From: Dama dama
Taxonomy: Eukaryota > Chordata > Mammalia > Artiodactyla > Cervidae
Reading direction: 5' to 3'
Length of the DNA stretch: 64,000 nucleotides
Assembly: GCF_033118175.1 (NCBI RefSeq)
Contig: NW_026870888.1
Location: forward strand, 2,666,001-2,730,000
The notes under the pieces were generated by a model. It was not told where the DNA came from. It worked only from the letters and a program-made list of their open reading frames with translations, and did not search any database. Shown piece after piece: positions 1 through 13,700 of the stretch; positions within the stretch are counted from its first letter, which is position 1, and each line of letters opens with the position of its first letter. The position numbers were made by a program, and so were the translations under genes.

Positions 1-3000
1 TACTCCTCATAGTTTTGACACCTTTTGAAGCTCTTCATATTTTTCACACATTTTCAGGCTATTCATGTTTTTCAACACCGCTTCATGCTCCTCCTATTTT
101 TCAGACCGATTCATGCTCCTCAAGTATTTCACACCTTGAGGCTCTTCATATTTTTCACAGCTTTTCAGGCTCTTCATGTTTTTGAACACCGTTTCATGCT
201 CCTCCTACTTTTCAGACCCTTTCATGCTCCTCATATTTTTGACACCTTTTGAAGGTCTTCATATTTTTCGCAACATTTCAGGCTCTTCATGTTTTTCAAC
301 ACCAGATCATGCTCCACCTATTTTTCAGACCGTTTCATGCTCATCTCATTTTTGACACCATTTTAAGATTTTCATATTTTTCACACCTTTTGAAGCTCTT
401 CATATTTTTCACACGTTTTCACGCTCTTCATGTTTTTCAAGACCGATTCTTGATCCACCGATTTTTCAAACCGTTTCATGCTCCTCATATTTTTGACACG
501 TTTTGAAGCTCTTCATATTTTACACACATTTTCAGGCTCTTCATGTTTTTGAACACCGCTACATACTCCTCCTATTTTTAACACCTTTTGAAGCTCTTCA
601 TATATTTCACACCTTTACAGGCTCTTCATGTTTTTAAACAACGCTTCATGATCCTCCTATTTTTCAGACCGTTTCATTCTCCTCATATTGTTGTCACCTT
701 TTGAAGCTCTTCATATTTTTCACAACGTTTGCATCTCTTCTTACATTTCACACTTATTCAGGCTCTTCATGTTTTTCAACACCACTTCATGCTCCTCCTA
801 TTTTTCAGACCGTTTCATGCTCATCTCATTTTTGACAGCTTTTGAAGCTCTTCATGTTTTTCACACCTTGAAGCTCTTCATATTTTTCAAACGTTTTCAG
901 GCTCTTCATGTTTTTGAACCCCGCTTCATGATCCTTCAGTTTTTCAGACCGTTTCATGCTCCTCATATTTGTGACATCATTTCAAGCTTTTCATATTTTT
1001 CACACCTTTTAGGCTCTTCATGTTTTTCATACCATTTCAGGCTCTTCATGTTTTTGAACACGGCTTCATGCTCCTCCTATTTTTCAGACCGTTTCATGCT
1101 CCTCATATTTTTGACATCTTTTGAAACTCCTCATATTTTTCACACCTTTTCTGGCTCTTCATGTTTGTGAACTCCGCTTCATGCTCCTCCTATTTTTCAG
1201 ATCGTTTCATGCTCCTCATATTTTTGACAACTTTTGAAGCTCTTCATATTTTCAACACCTTTTCAGGCTCTTCATGTTTTTGAACACCGTTTCATGCTGC
1301 TCCTATTTTTCCGACCGTTTCATACTCCTCATAGTTTTGACACCTTTTGAAGCTCTTCATATTTTTCACACATTTTCAGGCTCTTCATGTTTTTCAACAC
1401 CGCTTCATGCTCCTCCTATTTTTCAGACCGATTCATGCTCCTCAAGTATTTCACTCCTTGAGGCTCTTCTTATTTTTCACGGCTTTTCAGGCTCTTCATG
1501 TTTTTGAACACCGTTTCATGCTCCTCCTACTTTTCAGACCCTTTCATGCTCCTCATATTTTTGACACCTTTTGAAGTTCTTCATATTTTTCGCAAGTTTT
1601 CAGGCTCTTCATGTTTTTCAACACCACTTCATGCTCCTCCTATTTTTCAGACCGTTTCATGCTCATCTCATTTTTGACAGCTTTTGAAGCTCTTCATGTT
1701 TTTCACACCTTTGAAGCTCTTCATATTTTTCAAACGTTTTCAGCCTCTTCATGTTTTTGAACACGGCTTCATGCTCCTCCTATTTTTCAGACCGTTTCAT
1801 GCTCCTCATATTTTTGACATCTTTTGAAGCTCTTCATATTTTTCACACCTTTTCTGGCTCTTCATGTTTGTGAACTCCGCTTCATGCTCCTCCTATTTTT
1901 CAGATCGTTTCATGCTCCTCATATTTTTGTCAACTTTTGAAGCTCTTCATATTTTTAACACCTTTTCAGGCACTTCATGTTTTTGAACACCGTTTCATGC
2001 TGCTCCTATTTTTCCGACCGTTTCATACTCCTCATAGTTTTGACACCTTTTGAAGCTCTTCGTATTTTTCACACATTTTCAGGCTCTTCATGTTTTTCAA
2101 CACCGCTTCATGCTCCTCCTATTTTTCAGACCGATTCATGCTCCTCAAGTATTTCACTCCTTGAGGCTCTTCATATTTTTCACCACTTTTCAGGCTCTTC
2201 ATGTTTTTGAACACCGTTTCATGCTCCTCCTACATTTCAGACCCTTTCATGCTCCTCATATTTTTGACACCTTTTGAAGGTCTTCATATTTTTCGCAACT
2301 TTTCAGGCTCTTCATGTTTTTCAACACCACTTCATGCTCCTCCTATTTTTCAGACCGTTTCATGCTCATCTCATTTTTGACAGCTTTTGAAGCTCTTCTT
2401 GTTTTTCACACCTTTGAAGCTCTTCATATTTTTCAAACGTTTTCAGGCTCTTCATGTTTTTGAACCCCGCTTCATGATCCTTCAATTTTTCAGACCGTTT
2501 CATGCTCCTCATATTTGTGACATCTTTTCAAGCTTTTCATATTTTTCACACCTTTAGGCTCTTCATGTTTTTCACACCATTTCAGGCTCTTCATGTTTTT
2601 CAACACAACTTCATGCTCCTCCTATTTTTCAGACAGTTTCATGCTCCTCATATTTTTGACATCTTTTGAAGCTCTTCATATTTTTCACACCTTTTCTGGC
2701 TCTTCATGTTTGTGAACTCCGCTTCATGCTCCTCCTATTTTTCAGATCGTTACATGCTCCTCATATTTTTGACAATTTTTGAAGCTCTTCATATTTTTAA
2801 CACCTTTTCAGGCTCTTCATGTTTTTGAACACCGTTTCATGCTGCTCCTATTTTTCCGACCGTTTCATACTCCTCATAGTTTTGACACCTTTTGAAGCTC
2901 TTCATATTTTTCACACATTTTCAGGCTATTCATGTTTTTCAACACCGCTTCATGCTCCTCCTATTTTTCAGACCGATTCATGCTCCTCAAGTATTTCACA

Positions 3001-3507
3001 CCTTGAGGCTCTTCATATTTTTCACAGCTTTTCAGGCTCTTCATGTTTTTGAACACCGTTTCATGCTCCTCCTACTTTTCAGACCCTTTCATGCTCCTCA
3101 TATTTTTGACACCTTTTGAAGGTCTTCATATTTTTCGCAACATTTCAGGCTCTTCATGTTTTTCAACACCAGATCATGCTCCACCTATTTTTCAGACCGT
3201 TTCATGCTCATCTCATTTTTGACACCATTTTAAGATTTTCATATTTTTCACACCTTTTGAAGCTCTTCATATTTTTCTCACGTTTTCACGCTCTTCATGT
3301 TTTTCAAGACCGATTCTTGATCCACCGATTTTTCAAACCGTTTCATGCTCCTCATATTTTTGACACGTTTTGAAGCTCTTCATATTTTACACACATTTTC
3401 AGGCTCTTCATGTTTTTGAACACCGCTACATGCTCCTCCTATTTTTAACACCTTTTGAAGCTCTTCATATATTTCACACCTTTTCAGGCTCTTCATGTTT
3501 TTGAACA
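1..3507 (+). repeat. HOR family with 703/842-bp spacing
   Basis: A diagnostic variant, CTCAAGTATTTCAC in a D subunit, lies at about 121, 1,443, 2,146 and 2,988, giving spacings of 1,322, 703 and 842 bp. The segment 1-640 is repeated almost unchanged at 2,868-3,507 (offset 2,867, the sum of the three). The longer forms differ by inserted groups of subunits, for instance ATTTGTGACATC plus a short B-like piece near 970-1,040 and 2,515-2,590. The array enters the window in the middle of subunit D, so the left end of this family is not seen. Confidence 0.85.
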
Positions 3508-3597
3508 CCGCTTCATGCTCCTCCTATTTTTCAGACCGTTTCATGCTCCTCATATTTTTGACACCTTTTGAAGCTCTTCATATTTTTCACACCTTTT
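3485..3597 (+). repeat. Canonical 113-bp tetramer, reference example
   Basis: This unit is close to the apparent consensus and defines the subunits: B 3485-3513 (29 bp), C 3514-3541, D 3542-3569 and A 3570-3597 (28 bp each). A begins GAAGCTCTTCATATTTTTC; B begins CAGGCTCTTCATGTTTTT; C reads CATGCTCCTCCTATTTTTCA; D reads CATGCTCCTCATATTTTTGA. A resembles B and C resembles D, so the tetramer probably arose from an X-Y pair in which each half was duplicated locally (XXYY), rather than from a dimer copied whole. One CpG sits at the B/C junction (ACCGCTT) and one at C/D (ACCGTTT). A and B each carry a SapI-type GCTCTTC. Confidence 0.93.
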
Positions 3598-5260
3598 CAG
3601 GCTCTTCATGTTTTTCTACACCGCTCCATGCTCCTCCTATTTTTCAGACCATTTCATGCTCATCTCATTCTTGACACTTTTTGCAGATCTTCATATTTTT
3701 CACACGTTTTCAGGCTCTTCATATTTTTCAACCCCGCTTCATGATCCTCCTATTTTTCAGACCGTTTTATGCTCCTCATGTATTTCACACCTTTTGAAGC
3801 TCTTCATATTTTTCAGACCTTTTCAGACTCTTCATATTTTTGAACACGGTTTCATGCTCCTCCTATTTTTCAGAACGTTTCATGCTCCTCATATTTTTAC
3901 ACCTTTGGAAGCTTTTCACATTTTTCACACCTTTTCAGGCTCTTCATGTTTTTCAACACAGCTTCTTGATCCTCCTTTTTTTCAGACCGTTTCATGCTCC
4001 TCATATATTTCTCACCATTTGAAGCTCTTCATATTTTTCACACCTTTTGAAGCTCTTCATATATTTCACAACATTTGAGGCACTTCATGTTTTAGATCAC
4101 CACTTCATGCTCCTCCTATTTTTCAGACCGTTTCACGCTCATCTCATTTTTGACACCTCTGGAAGCTCTTCATATTTTTCACACCTTTTGAATCTCTTCA
4201 TATTTTTCACACCTTTTGAAGCTCTTCATATATTTCACAACATTTGAGGCACTTCATGTTTTAGATCACCACTTCATGCTCCTCCTATTTTTCAGACCGT
4301 TTCACGCTCATCTCATTTTTGACACCTCTGGAAGCTCTTCATATTTTTCACACCTTTTGAATCTCTTCATATTTTTCACAACTTTTCAGGCTCTTCATAT
4401 TTTTCAACACCGCTTCATGATCGTCCTGTTTTTCAGACCGTTTCATTCTCCTCATATTATTGACAGCTTTTGAAGCTCTTCATATTTTTCACACCTTTCA
4501 GGCTGTTTATGTTTTTGACCACCGCTTCATGCTCCTCCTATTTTTCAGACCATTTCATGCTCCTCATATTTTTGACACCTTTTGAAGCTCTTCATAGTTT
4601 TGAACACCGCTTCATGCTCCTCCTATTTTTCACAGCTTTTCATGATCCTCATGTATTTCACACCTTTTGAAGCTCTTCGTATTTTACACAGCTTTTCAGG
4701 ATCTTCATGATTTTCAACACCACTTCGTGCTCCTCCTATTTTTCAGACCGTTTCATGCTCCTCATATTTTTGGCACCTTTTGAAGCTCTTCATATTTTTC
4801 ACACCTTTTCAGTCTCTTCACGTTTTTCAACACCGCTTCATGCTCCTCCTATTTTTCAGACCGTTTCATGCTCCTCTTGTATTTCACACATTTTGTAGCT
4901 CTTCATATCTTTCACACCTTTTCAGCCTCTTCATGTTTTTGAATACCGTTTCATGCTCTTCCTATTTTTCAGATGGTTTCATGCTCCTCATATTTTTGAC
5001 ACACTTTGAAGCTCTTCATATTTTTCATACCCTTTCAGGCTCTTCATGTTTTTCAACACCTCTTGATGATCCTCCTATTTTTCAGACCGTTTACTGCTCC
5101 TCATATTTTTGACTCGTTTTGAAGCTCTTCATATTTTTCACAGCTTTTAAGGCTCTTCATGTTTTTCAACACCGCTTCATGCTCCTCCAATTTTTCAGAC
5201 TGTTTCAAGCTCCTCATATTTTTGACACGTTTTGAAGCTCTTCATATTTTTCACAGCTTT
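3508..5260 (+). repeat. Irregular satellite, mixed tetramers
   Basis: Continuous 113-bp-type satellite with point changes and single-subunit gains and losses, but no long higher-order period that I could trace. It contains the exact 169-bp duplication listed separately. No gene or foreign element is seen. Confidence 0.85.
4025..4379 (+). repeat. Exact 169-bp tandem duplication (six subunits)
   Basis: A block marked by ACATTTGAGGCACTTC, TTTTAGATCACC and ACACCTCTGGAAGC occurs twice with an offset of exactly 169 bp (GAGGC at 4,077 and 4,246). I see no mismatch between the copies over the marked block. 169 bp equals six 28-bp subunits, or one and a half tetramers, so this exchange ignored the tetramer register. 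Being identical, it is probably one of the youngest rearrangements in the window. Confidence 0.93.
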
Positions 5261-6690
5261 TCAGGTTTTTCTTGTTTTTCAACACCGCTTCATGCTCCTC
5301 CTATTTTTCAGACCGTTTCATGCTCCTCATATTTTTGACACCTTTTGAAACTCTTCATATTTTTCACACCTTTTGAAGCTCTTCATATATTTCGCACGTT
5401 TTCAGTCTCTTCAGGTTTTTCAACACCGCTTCATGCTCCTCCTATATTTCAGACCTTTTCATTCTCCTCATATTTTTGACACCTTTTGAAGCTCTTCATA
5501 TTTTTCACACATTTTCAGGCTCTTCATGTTTTTCAACATGGCTTCATGATCCTCCTATATTTCAGATCGTTTCATGCTCCTCATATTTTTGACACATTTT
5601 GAAGCTCTTCATATTTTTCACACCTTTTCAGGCTCTTCATGTCTTTCAACACCACTTCATGCCTCTCCTATTTTTCAGACCGTTTCATGTTCGTCCTGTT
5701 TTTGAGATCATTTCATGCTCCTCATATTTTTGACACCTTTTGAAGCTCTTCATATTTTTCACACCTTTTCAGGCTCTTCATTTTTTTCAACACCGCTTCA
5801 TGCTCCTCCTTTTTTTCAGATCGTTTCATGCTCCTCATGTATTTCACACCTTTTGAAGCTCTTCAAATTTTTCACACCTTTTCAAGCTCTTCATGTTTTT
5901 GAACACCGTTTCATGCTCCTCCTATTTATCAGACAGTTTCATGCTCCTCATATTTTTGACACCTTTTGAAGCTCTTCATATATTTCATACCTTTTCAGAC
6001 TCTTCATGTTTTTTAACACCGCTTCATGCTCCTCCGATTTTTCAGACCGTTTCATGTTCCTCCTATTTTTCAGATCATTTCATGCTCCTCATATTTTTGA
6101 CACCTTTTGAAGCTCTTCATATTTTTCACACCTTTTCAGGTTCTTCATGTTTTTCAACACCGCTTCATGCTCCTCCTATTTTTCAGACCCTTTCATGCTC
6201 CTGATATTTTTGACTCCTTTTGAAGTTCTTCATATTTTTCACACCTTTTCATGCTCTTCATGTTTTTCAACACCGTGTCATGCTCCTCCTATTTTTCAGA
6301 CGGTTTCATGCTCCTCATAATTTTCCCACCTTTAAAGCTCTTCATATTTTTCACACCTTTTAAGGCTCTTCATGTTTTTGAACACCACTTCATGCTCCTC
6401 CTATTTTTCAGACCGTTTCATGTTCCTCCTATTTTTCAGATCATTTCATGCTCCTGATATTTTTGACACCTTTTGAAGCTCTTCATATTTTTCACACCTT
6501 TAGAAGCTCTTCATATTTTTCACACCTTTTAAGGCTCTTCATGTTTTTGAACACCGCTTCATGCTCCTCCTATTTTTCAGACCGTTTCATGTTCCTCCTA
6601 TTTTTCAGATCATTTCATTCTCCTGATATTTTTGACACCTTTTGAAGCTCTTCATATTTTTCACACCTTTTGAAGCTCTTCATATTTTTC
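5261..6690 (+). repeat. Satellite segment duplicated 23.1 kb downstream
   Basis: Landmarks here recur at 28,379-29,880: TCAGGTTTTTCTTG at 5,261 and 28,379 (offset 23,118), and the CACCGTGTCATGC subunit at about 6,270 and 29,360 (offset 23,090). The change of offset by 28 shows one subunit gained or lost. The segment also has tandem C subunits (TTCCTCCTATTTTTCAGATC after a normal C) near 6,050, 6,420 and 6,590, giving five-subunit units. Confidence 0.85.
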
Positions 6691-7740
6691 ACACCTTTTC
6701 TGTTTTGTCATGTTTTTCAACACCGCTTCATGCTCCTCCTATTTTTCAGACCGTTTCATGCTCATCTCATTTTTGACATCTTTTGAAGCTCTTCATATTT
6801 TTCACACCTTTTGAATCTTTTCATATTTTTCATATTTTTGAAGCTCTTCATATTTTTCACACGTTTTCAGGCTCTTCATGTTTTTCAACATCACTTCATG
6901 CTCCCCCTGTTTTTCAGACCGTTACATGCTCCTCATATTTTTCAGACCGTTTAATGCTCCTCATGTATTTCACATCTTTAGAAGCTCTTCATATTTTTCA
7001 CACCTTTTCAGGCTCTTCATGTTTTTGAACACCGTTTAATGTTCCTCATGTATTTCACATCTTTTGAAGCTCTTCATATTTTTCACACCTTTTCTGGCTC
7101 TTCATGTTTTGAACTCCGTTTCTTGCTCCTTCAATATTTCAGACCGTTACATTCTCCTCATATTTTTCACACCTTTTGAAGCTCTTCATATTTTTCACAC
7201 ATTTTCAGGCTCTTCATGTTTTTCAACAGCGATTCATGCTCTTCCTATTTTTCAGACCGTTCATGCTCCTCATATTTTTGACACCTTTTCAAGCTGTTCA
7301 TATTTTTCACACCTTTTCAGTTTCTACATGTTCTTCAACACAACTTCATGCTCCTCCTATTGTTCAGACCGTTTCATGATCCTCATATTTTTGACACCTT
7401 TTGAAGCTCTTCATATGTTTCACACCTTTTGAAGCTCTTCACGTTTTTTAACACCGTTTCATGCTCTTCCTATTTTTCAAACCGTTTCATGCTCCTCATA
7501 TTTTTGAAACCTATTGAAGCTCTTCATATTTTTCACTCATTTTCCGGGTCTTCATGTTTTATTACACCACTTCATTCTCCTCCTATTTTTCAGACCGTTT
7601 CATGCTCCTCATATTTTTGACACCTTTTGAAGCTCTTCATATTTTTCACACCTTTTCTGGCTCTTTATGTTTTTGAACACCATTTCTTGCTCCTACTATT
7701 TTTCAGACCGTTTCATGCTCCTCATATTTTTGACACGTTT
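6691..7740 (+). repeat. Irregular satellite before the 1,605-bp block
   Basis: Ordinary tetramers with several shortened subunits, for example CATATTTTTCATATTTTTG near 6,820, where two A-type subunits have partly collapsed. No long period was found. It ends where 1,605-bp periodicity begins at about 7,741. Confidence 0.8.
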
Positions 7741-10700
7741 TGAAGCTCTTCATATTTTTCACACCTTTTGAGGCTCTTCATGTTTTTCAACACCGCTTCA
7801 TGCTCCTCCTATTTTTCAGACGGTTCATGTTCCTCATAGTTTTGAGAACTTTTGTAGCTCTTCATATTTTTCACATCTCTTCTGGCTCTTCATGTTTTTG
7901 AACTCCGTTTCTTGCTCTTCCAATTTTTTAGATCGTTTCATGCGCCTCATATTTTTGACACCTTTTGAAGCTCTTCATATTTGTCACACATTTTCAGGCT
8001 CTTCATGTTTTTCAACACTGCTTCATTCTTCTCCTATTTTTCAGACCGTTTCATGCTCCTCATATTTTTGACACCTTTTGAAGCTCTTCATATGTTTCAC
8101 AACTTTTGAAGCTCTTCATGTTTTTTAACACTGTTTCATGCTCCTCCTATTTTTCCGACCGGTTCATGCTCCTCATATGTTTCACACCTTTTGAAGCTCT
8201 TCATGTTTTTTAACACCTTTTCATGCTCCTCCTATATTTCAGACAGTTTCATGCTCCTCATATTTTGACACATTTTGAAGCTCTTCATCTTTTTCACACC
8301 TTTTCAGGGTCTTCATGTTTTTCTACACCACTTCATGTTCCTCCTATTTTTCAGACCGTTTCTTACTCCTCATATATTTGACACCTTTTGAAGCTCTTTA
8401 TATGTTTCACACCTTTTGAAGCTCTTCATGTTTTTTAACACCCTTTCATGTTCCTCCTATGTTTCAGACCGTTTCATGCTCCTCATATTTTTGACAACTT
8501 TTCAAGCTCTTCATATATTTCACACCTTTTCAGGCTCTTCATGTTCTTTAACACCGCTTCATGCTCCTCCTATTTTTCAGACCGTTTCATGCTCCTCATA
8601 TTTTTCACACGTTTTGAAGCTTGACATAATTTCAGAGCTTTTCAGGCTCTTCATGATTTTGATTACCTCTTCATGCTCCTCCTATTTTTCAGACCGTTTC
8701 ATGCTCCTCATATTTTTGACACCTTTTGAAGCTCTTCATATTTTTCACACCTTTTCAGGCTCTTCATGTTTTTCAACACCGCTTCATGCTCCTCCTATTT
8801 TTCACACCGTTCATGCTCCTCATATTTTTGACACCTTTTGAAGCTCTTCATATTTTTCACACGTTTTCAGGCTCTTCATGTTTTTCAATACCACTTCATG
8901 CTCCTCCAATTTTTCAGTCCGTTTCATGCTCATCTCATTTTTGACACCTTTTGATGCACTTCACATTTTTCACACCTTTTGAAGCTCTTCGTATATTTCA
9001 CACCTTTTCAGGCTCTTCATGTTTTTGAACACCGCTTCATGCTCCTCCTATTTTTCAGACCCTTTCATTCTAAACTAATTTTGATACCTTATGAAGCTCT
9101 TCATGTTTTTCACACCTTTTCATGCTCTTTATGTTTTTGAACACCGGTTCATGCTCCTCCTATTTTTCAACCCGTTTCACGCTCCTCCTATTTTTTACAC
9201 CTTTTGAAGCTCTTCATATTTTTCACAATTTTTCAGTCTCTGCATTTTTTTGAACACCGCTTCATGCTCCTCCTATTTTTTAGACTGTTTCATGCTCATC
9301 TCATTTTTGACACATTTTGAAGCTCTTCATAATTTTTACACCTTTTGAAGCTCTTCATATTTTTCACACCTTTTCAGGCTCTTCATGTTTTTCAACACCG
9401 CTTCATGCTCCTCCTATTTTTCAGACGGTTCATGTTCCTCATAGTTTTGAGAACTTTTGTAGCTCTTCATATTTTTCACATCTCTTCTGGCTCTTCATGT
9501 TTTTGAATTCCGTTTCTTGCTCTTCCAATTTTTTAGATCGTTTCATGCCCCTCATATTTTTGACACCTTTTGAAGCTCTTCATATTTGTCACACATTTTC
9601 AGGCTCTTCATGTTTTTCAACACTGCTTCATTCTTCTCCTATTTTTCAGACCGTTTCATGCTCCTCATATTTTTGACACCTTTTGAAGCTCTTCATATGT
9701 TTCACACCTTTTGAAGCTCTTCATGTTTTTTAACACTGTTTCATGCTCCTCCTATTTTTCCGACCGGTTCATGCTCCTCATATGTTTCACACCTTTTGAA
9801 GCTCTTCATGTTTTTTAACACCTTTTCATGCTCCTCCTATATTTCAGACAGTTTCATGCTCCTCATATTTTGACACATTTTGAAGCTCTTCATCTTTTTC
9901 ACACCTTTTCAGGGTCTTCATGTTTTTCTACACGACTTCATGCTCCTCCTATTTTTCAGACCGTTTCCTGCTCCTCATATATTTGACACCTTTTGAAGCT
10001 CTTTATATGTTTCACACCTTTTGAAGCTCTTCATGTTTTTTAACACCCTTTCATGTTCCTCCTATGTTTCAGACCGTTTCATGCTCCTCATATTTTTGAC
10101 ACCTTTTCAAGCTCTTCATATATTTCACACCTTTTCAGGCTCTTCATGTTCTTTAACACCGCTTCATGCTCCTCCTATTTTTCAGACCGTTTCATGCTCC
10201 TCATATTTTTCACACGTTTTGAAGCTTGACATAATTTCAGAGCTTTTCAGGCTCTTCATGATTTTGAATACCTCTTCATGCTCCTCCTATTTTTCAGACC
10301 GTTTCATGCTCCTCATATTTTTGACACCTTTTGAAGCTCTTCATATTTTTCACACCTTTTCAGGCTCTTCATGTTTTTCAACACCGCTTCATGCTCCTCC
10401 TATTTTTCACACCGTTCATGCTCCTCATATTTTTGACACCTTTTGAAGCTCTTCATATTTTTCACACGTTTTCAGGCTCTTCATGTTTTTCAATACCACT
10501 TCATGCTCCTCCTATTTTTCAGTCCGTTTCATGCTCATCTCATTTTTGACACCTTTTGATGCACTTCATATTTTTCACACCTTTTGAAGCTCTTCGTATA
10601 TTTCACACCTTTTCAGGCTCTTCATGTTTTTGAACACCGCTTCATGCTCCTCCTATTTTTCAGACCCTTTCATTCTAAACTAATTTTGACACCTTATGAA

Positions 10701-13700
10701 GCTCTTCATGTTTTTCACACCTTTTCATGCTCTTTATGTTTTTGAACACCGGTTCATGCTCCTCCTATTTTTCAACCCGTTTCACGCTCCTCCTATTTTT
10801 TACACCTTTTGAAGCTCTTCATATTTTTCACAATTTTTCAGTCTCTGCATTTTTTTGAACACCGCTTCATGCTCCTCCTATTTTTTAGACTGTTTCATGC
10901 TCATCTCATTTTTGACACATTTTGAAGCTCTTCATATTTTTTACACCTTTTGAAGCTCTTCATATTTTTCACACCTTTTCAGGCTCTTCATGTTTTTCAA
11001 CACCGCTTCATGCTCCTCCTATTTTTCAGACGGTTCATGGTCCTCATAGTTTTGAGAACTTTTGTAGCTCTTCATATTTTTCACATCTCTTCTGGCTCTT
11101 CATGTTTTTGAACTCCGTTTCTTGCTCTTCCAATTTTTTAGATCGTTTCATGCCCCTCATATTTTTGACACCTTTTGAAGCTCTTCATATTTGTCACACA
11201 TTTTCAGGCTCTTCATGTTTTTCAACACTGCTTCATTCTTCTTCTATTTTTCAGACCGTTTCATGCTCCTCATATTTTTGACACCTTTTGAAGCTCTTCA
11301 TATGTTTCACACCTTTTGAAGCTCTTCATGTTTTTTAACACTGTTTCATGCTCCTCCTATTTTTCCGACCGGTTCATGCTCCTCATATGTTTCACACCTT
11401 TTGAAGCTCTTCATGTTTTTTAACACCTTTTCATGCTCCTCCTATATTTCAGACAGTTTCATGCTCCTCATATTTTGACACATTTTGAAGCTCTTCATAT
11501 TTTTCACACCTTTTCAGGGTCTTCATGTTTTTCTACACGACTTCATGCTCCTCCTATTTTTCAGACCGTTTCCTGCTCCTCATATATTTGACACCTTTTG
11601 AAGCTCTTTATATGTTTCACACCTTTTGAAGCTCTTCATGTTTTTTAACACCCTTTCATGTTCCTCCTATGTTTCAGACCGTTTCATGCTCCTCATATTT
11701 TTGACAACTTTTCAAGCTCTTCATATATTTCACACCTTTTCAGGCTCTTCATGTTCTTTAACACCGCTTCATGCTCCTCCTATTTTTCAGACCGTTTCAT
11801 GCTCCTCATATTTTTCACACGTTTTGAAGCTTGACATAATTTCAGAGCTTTTCAGGCTCTTCATGATTTTGAATACCTCTTCATGCTCCTCCTATTTTTC
11901 AGACCGTTTCATGCTCCTCATATTTTTGACACCTTTTGAAGCTCTTCATATTTTTCACACCTTTTCAGGCTCTTCATGTTTTTCAACACCGCTTCATGCT
12001 CCTCCTATTTTTCACACCGTTCATGCTCCTCATATTTTTGACACCTTTTGAAGCTCTTCATATTTTTCACACGTTTTCAGGCTCTTCATGTTTTTCAATA
12101 CCACTTCATGCTCCTCCTATTTTTCAGTCCGTTTCATGCTCATCTCATTTTTGACACCTTTTGATGCACTTCATATTTTTCACACCTTTTGAAGCTCTTC
12201 GTATATTTCACACCTTTTCAGGCTCTTCATGTTTTTGAACACCGCTTCATGCTCCTCCTATTTTTCAGACCCTTTCATTCTAAACTAATTTTGACACCTT
12301 ATGAAGCTCTTCATGTTTTTCACACCTTTTCATGCTCTTTATGTTTTTGAACACCGGTTCATGCTCCTCCTATTTTTCAACCCGTTTCACGCTCCTCCTA
12401 TTTTTTACACCTTTTGAAGCTCTTCATATTTTTCACAATTTTTCAGTCTCTGCATTTTTTTGAACACCGCTTCATGCTCCTCCTATTTTTTAGACTGTTT
12501 CATGCTCATCTCATTTTTGACACATTTTGAAGCTCTTCATATTTTTTACACCTTTTGAAGCTCTTCATATTTTTCACACCTTTTCAGGCTCTTCATGTTT
12601 TTCAACACCGCTTCATGCTCCTCCTATTTTTCAGACGGTTCATGTTCCTCATAGTTTTGAGAACTTTTGTAGCTCTTCATATTTTTCACATCTCTTCTGG
12701 CTCTTCATGTTTTTGAACTCCGTTTCTTGCTCTTCCAATTTTTTAGATCGTTTCATGCCCCTCATATTTTTGACACCTTTTGAAGCTCTTCATATTTGTC
12801 ACACATTTTCAGGCTCTTCATGTTTTTCAACACTGCTTCATTCTTCTTCTATTTTTCAGACCGTTTCATGCTCCTCATATTTTTGACACCTTTTGAAGCT
12901 CTTCATATGTTTCACACCTTTTGAAGCTCTTCATGTTTTTTAACACTGTTTCATGCTCCTCCTATTTTTCCGACCGGTTCATGCTCCTCATATGTTTCAC
13001 ACCTTTTGAAGCTCTTCATGTTTTTTAACACCTTTTCATGCTCCTCCTATATTTCAGACAGTTTCATGCTCCTCATATTTTGACACATTTTGAAGCTCTT
13101 CATCTTTTTCACACCTTTTCAGGGTCTTCATGTTTTTCTACACGACTTCATGCTCCTCCTATTTTTCAGACCGTTTCCTGCTCCTCATATATTTGACACC
13201 TTTTGAAGCTCTTTATATGTTTCACACCTTTTGAAGCTCTTCATGTTTTTTAACACCCTTTCATGTTCCTCCTATGTTTCAGACCGTTTCATGCTCCTCA
13301 TATTTTTGACAACTTTTCAAGCTCTTCATATATTTCACACCTTTTCAGGCTCTTCATGTTCTTTAACACCGCTTCATGCTCCTCCTATTTTTCAGACCGT
13401 TTCATGCTCCTCATATTTTTCACACGTTTTGAAGCTTGACATAATTTCAGAGCTTTTCAGGCTCTTCATGATTTTGAATACCTCTTCATGCTCCTCCTAT
13501 TTTTCAGACCGTTTCATGCTCCTCATATTTTTGACACCTTTTGAAGCTCTTCATATTTTTCACACCTTTTCAGGCTCTTCATGTTTTTCAACACCGCTTC
13601 ATGCTCCTCCTATTTTTCACACCGTTCATGCTCCTCATATTTTTGACACCTTTTGAAGCTCTTCATATTTTTCACACGTTTTCAGGCTCTTCATGTTTTT

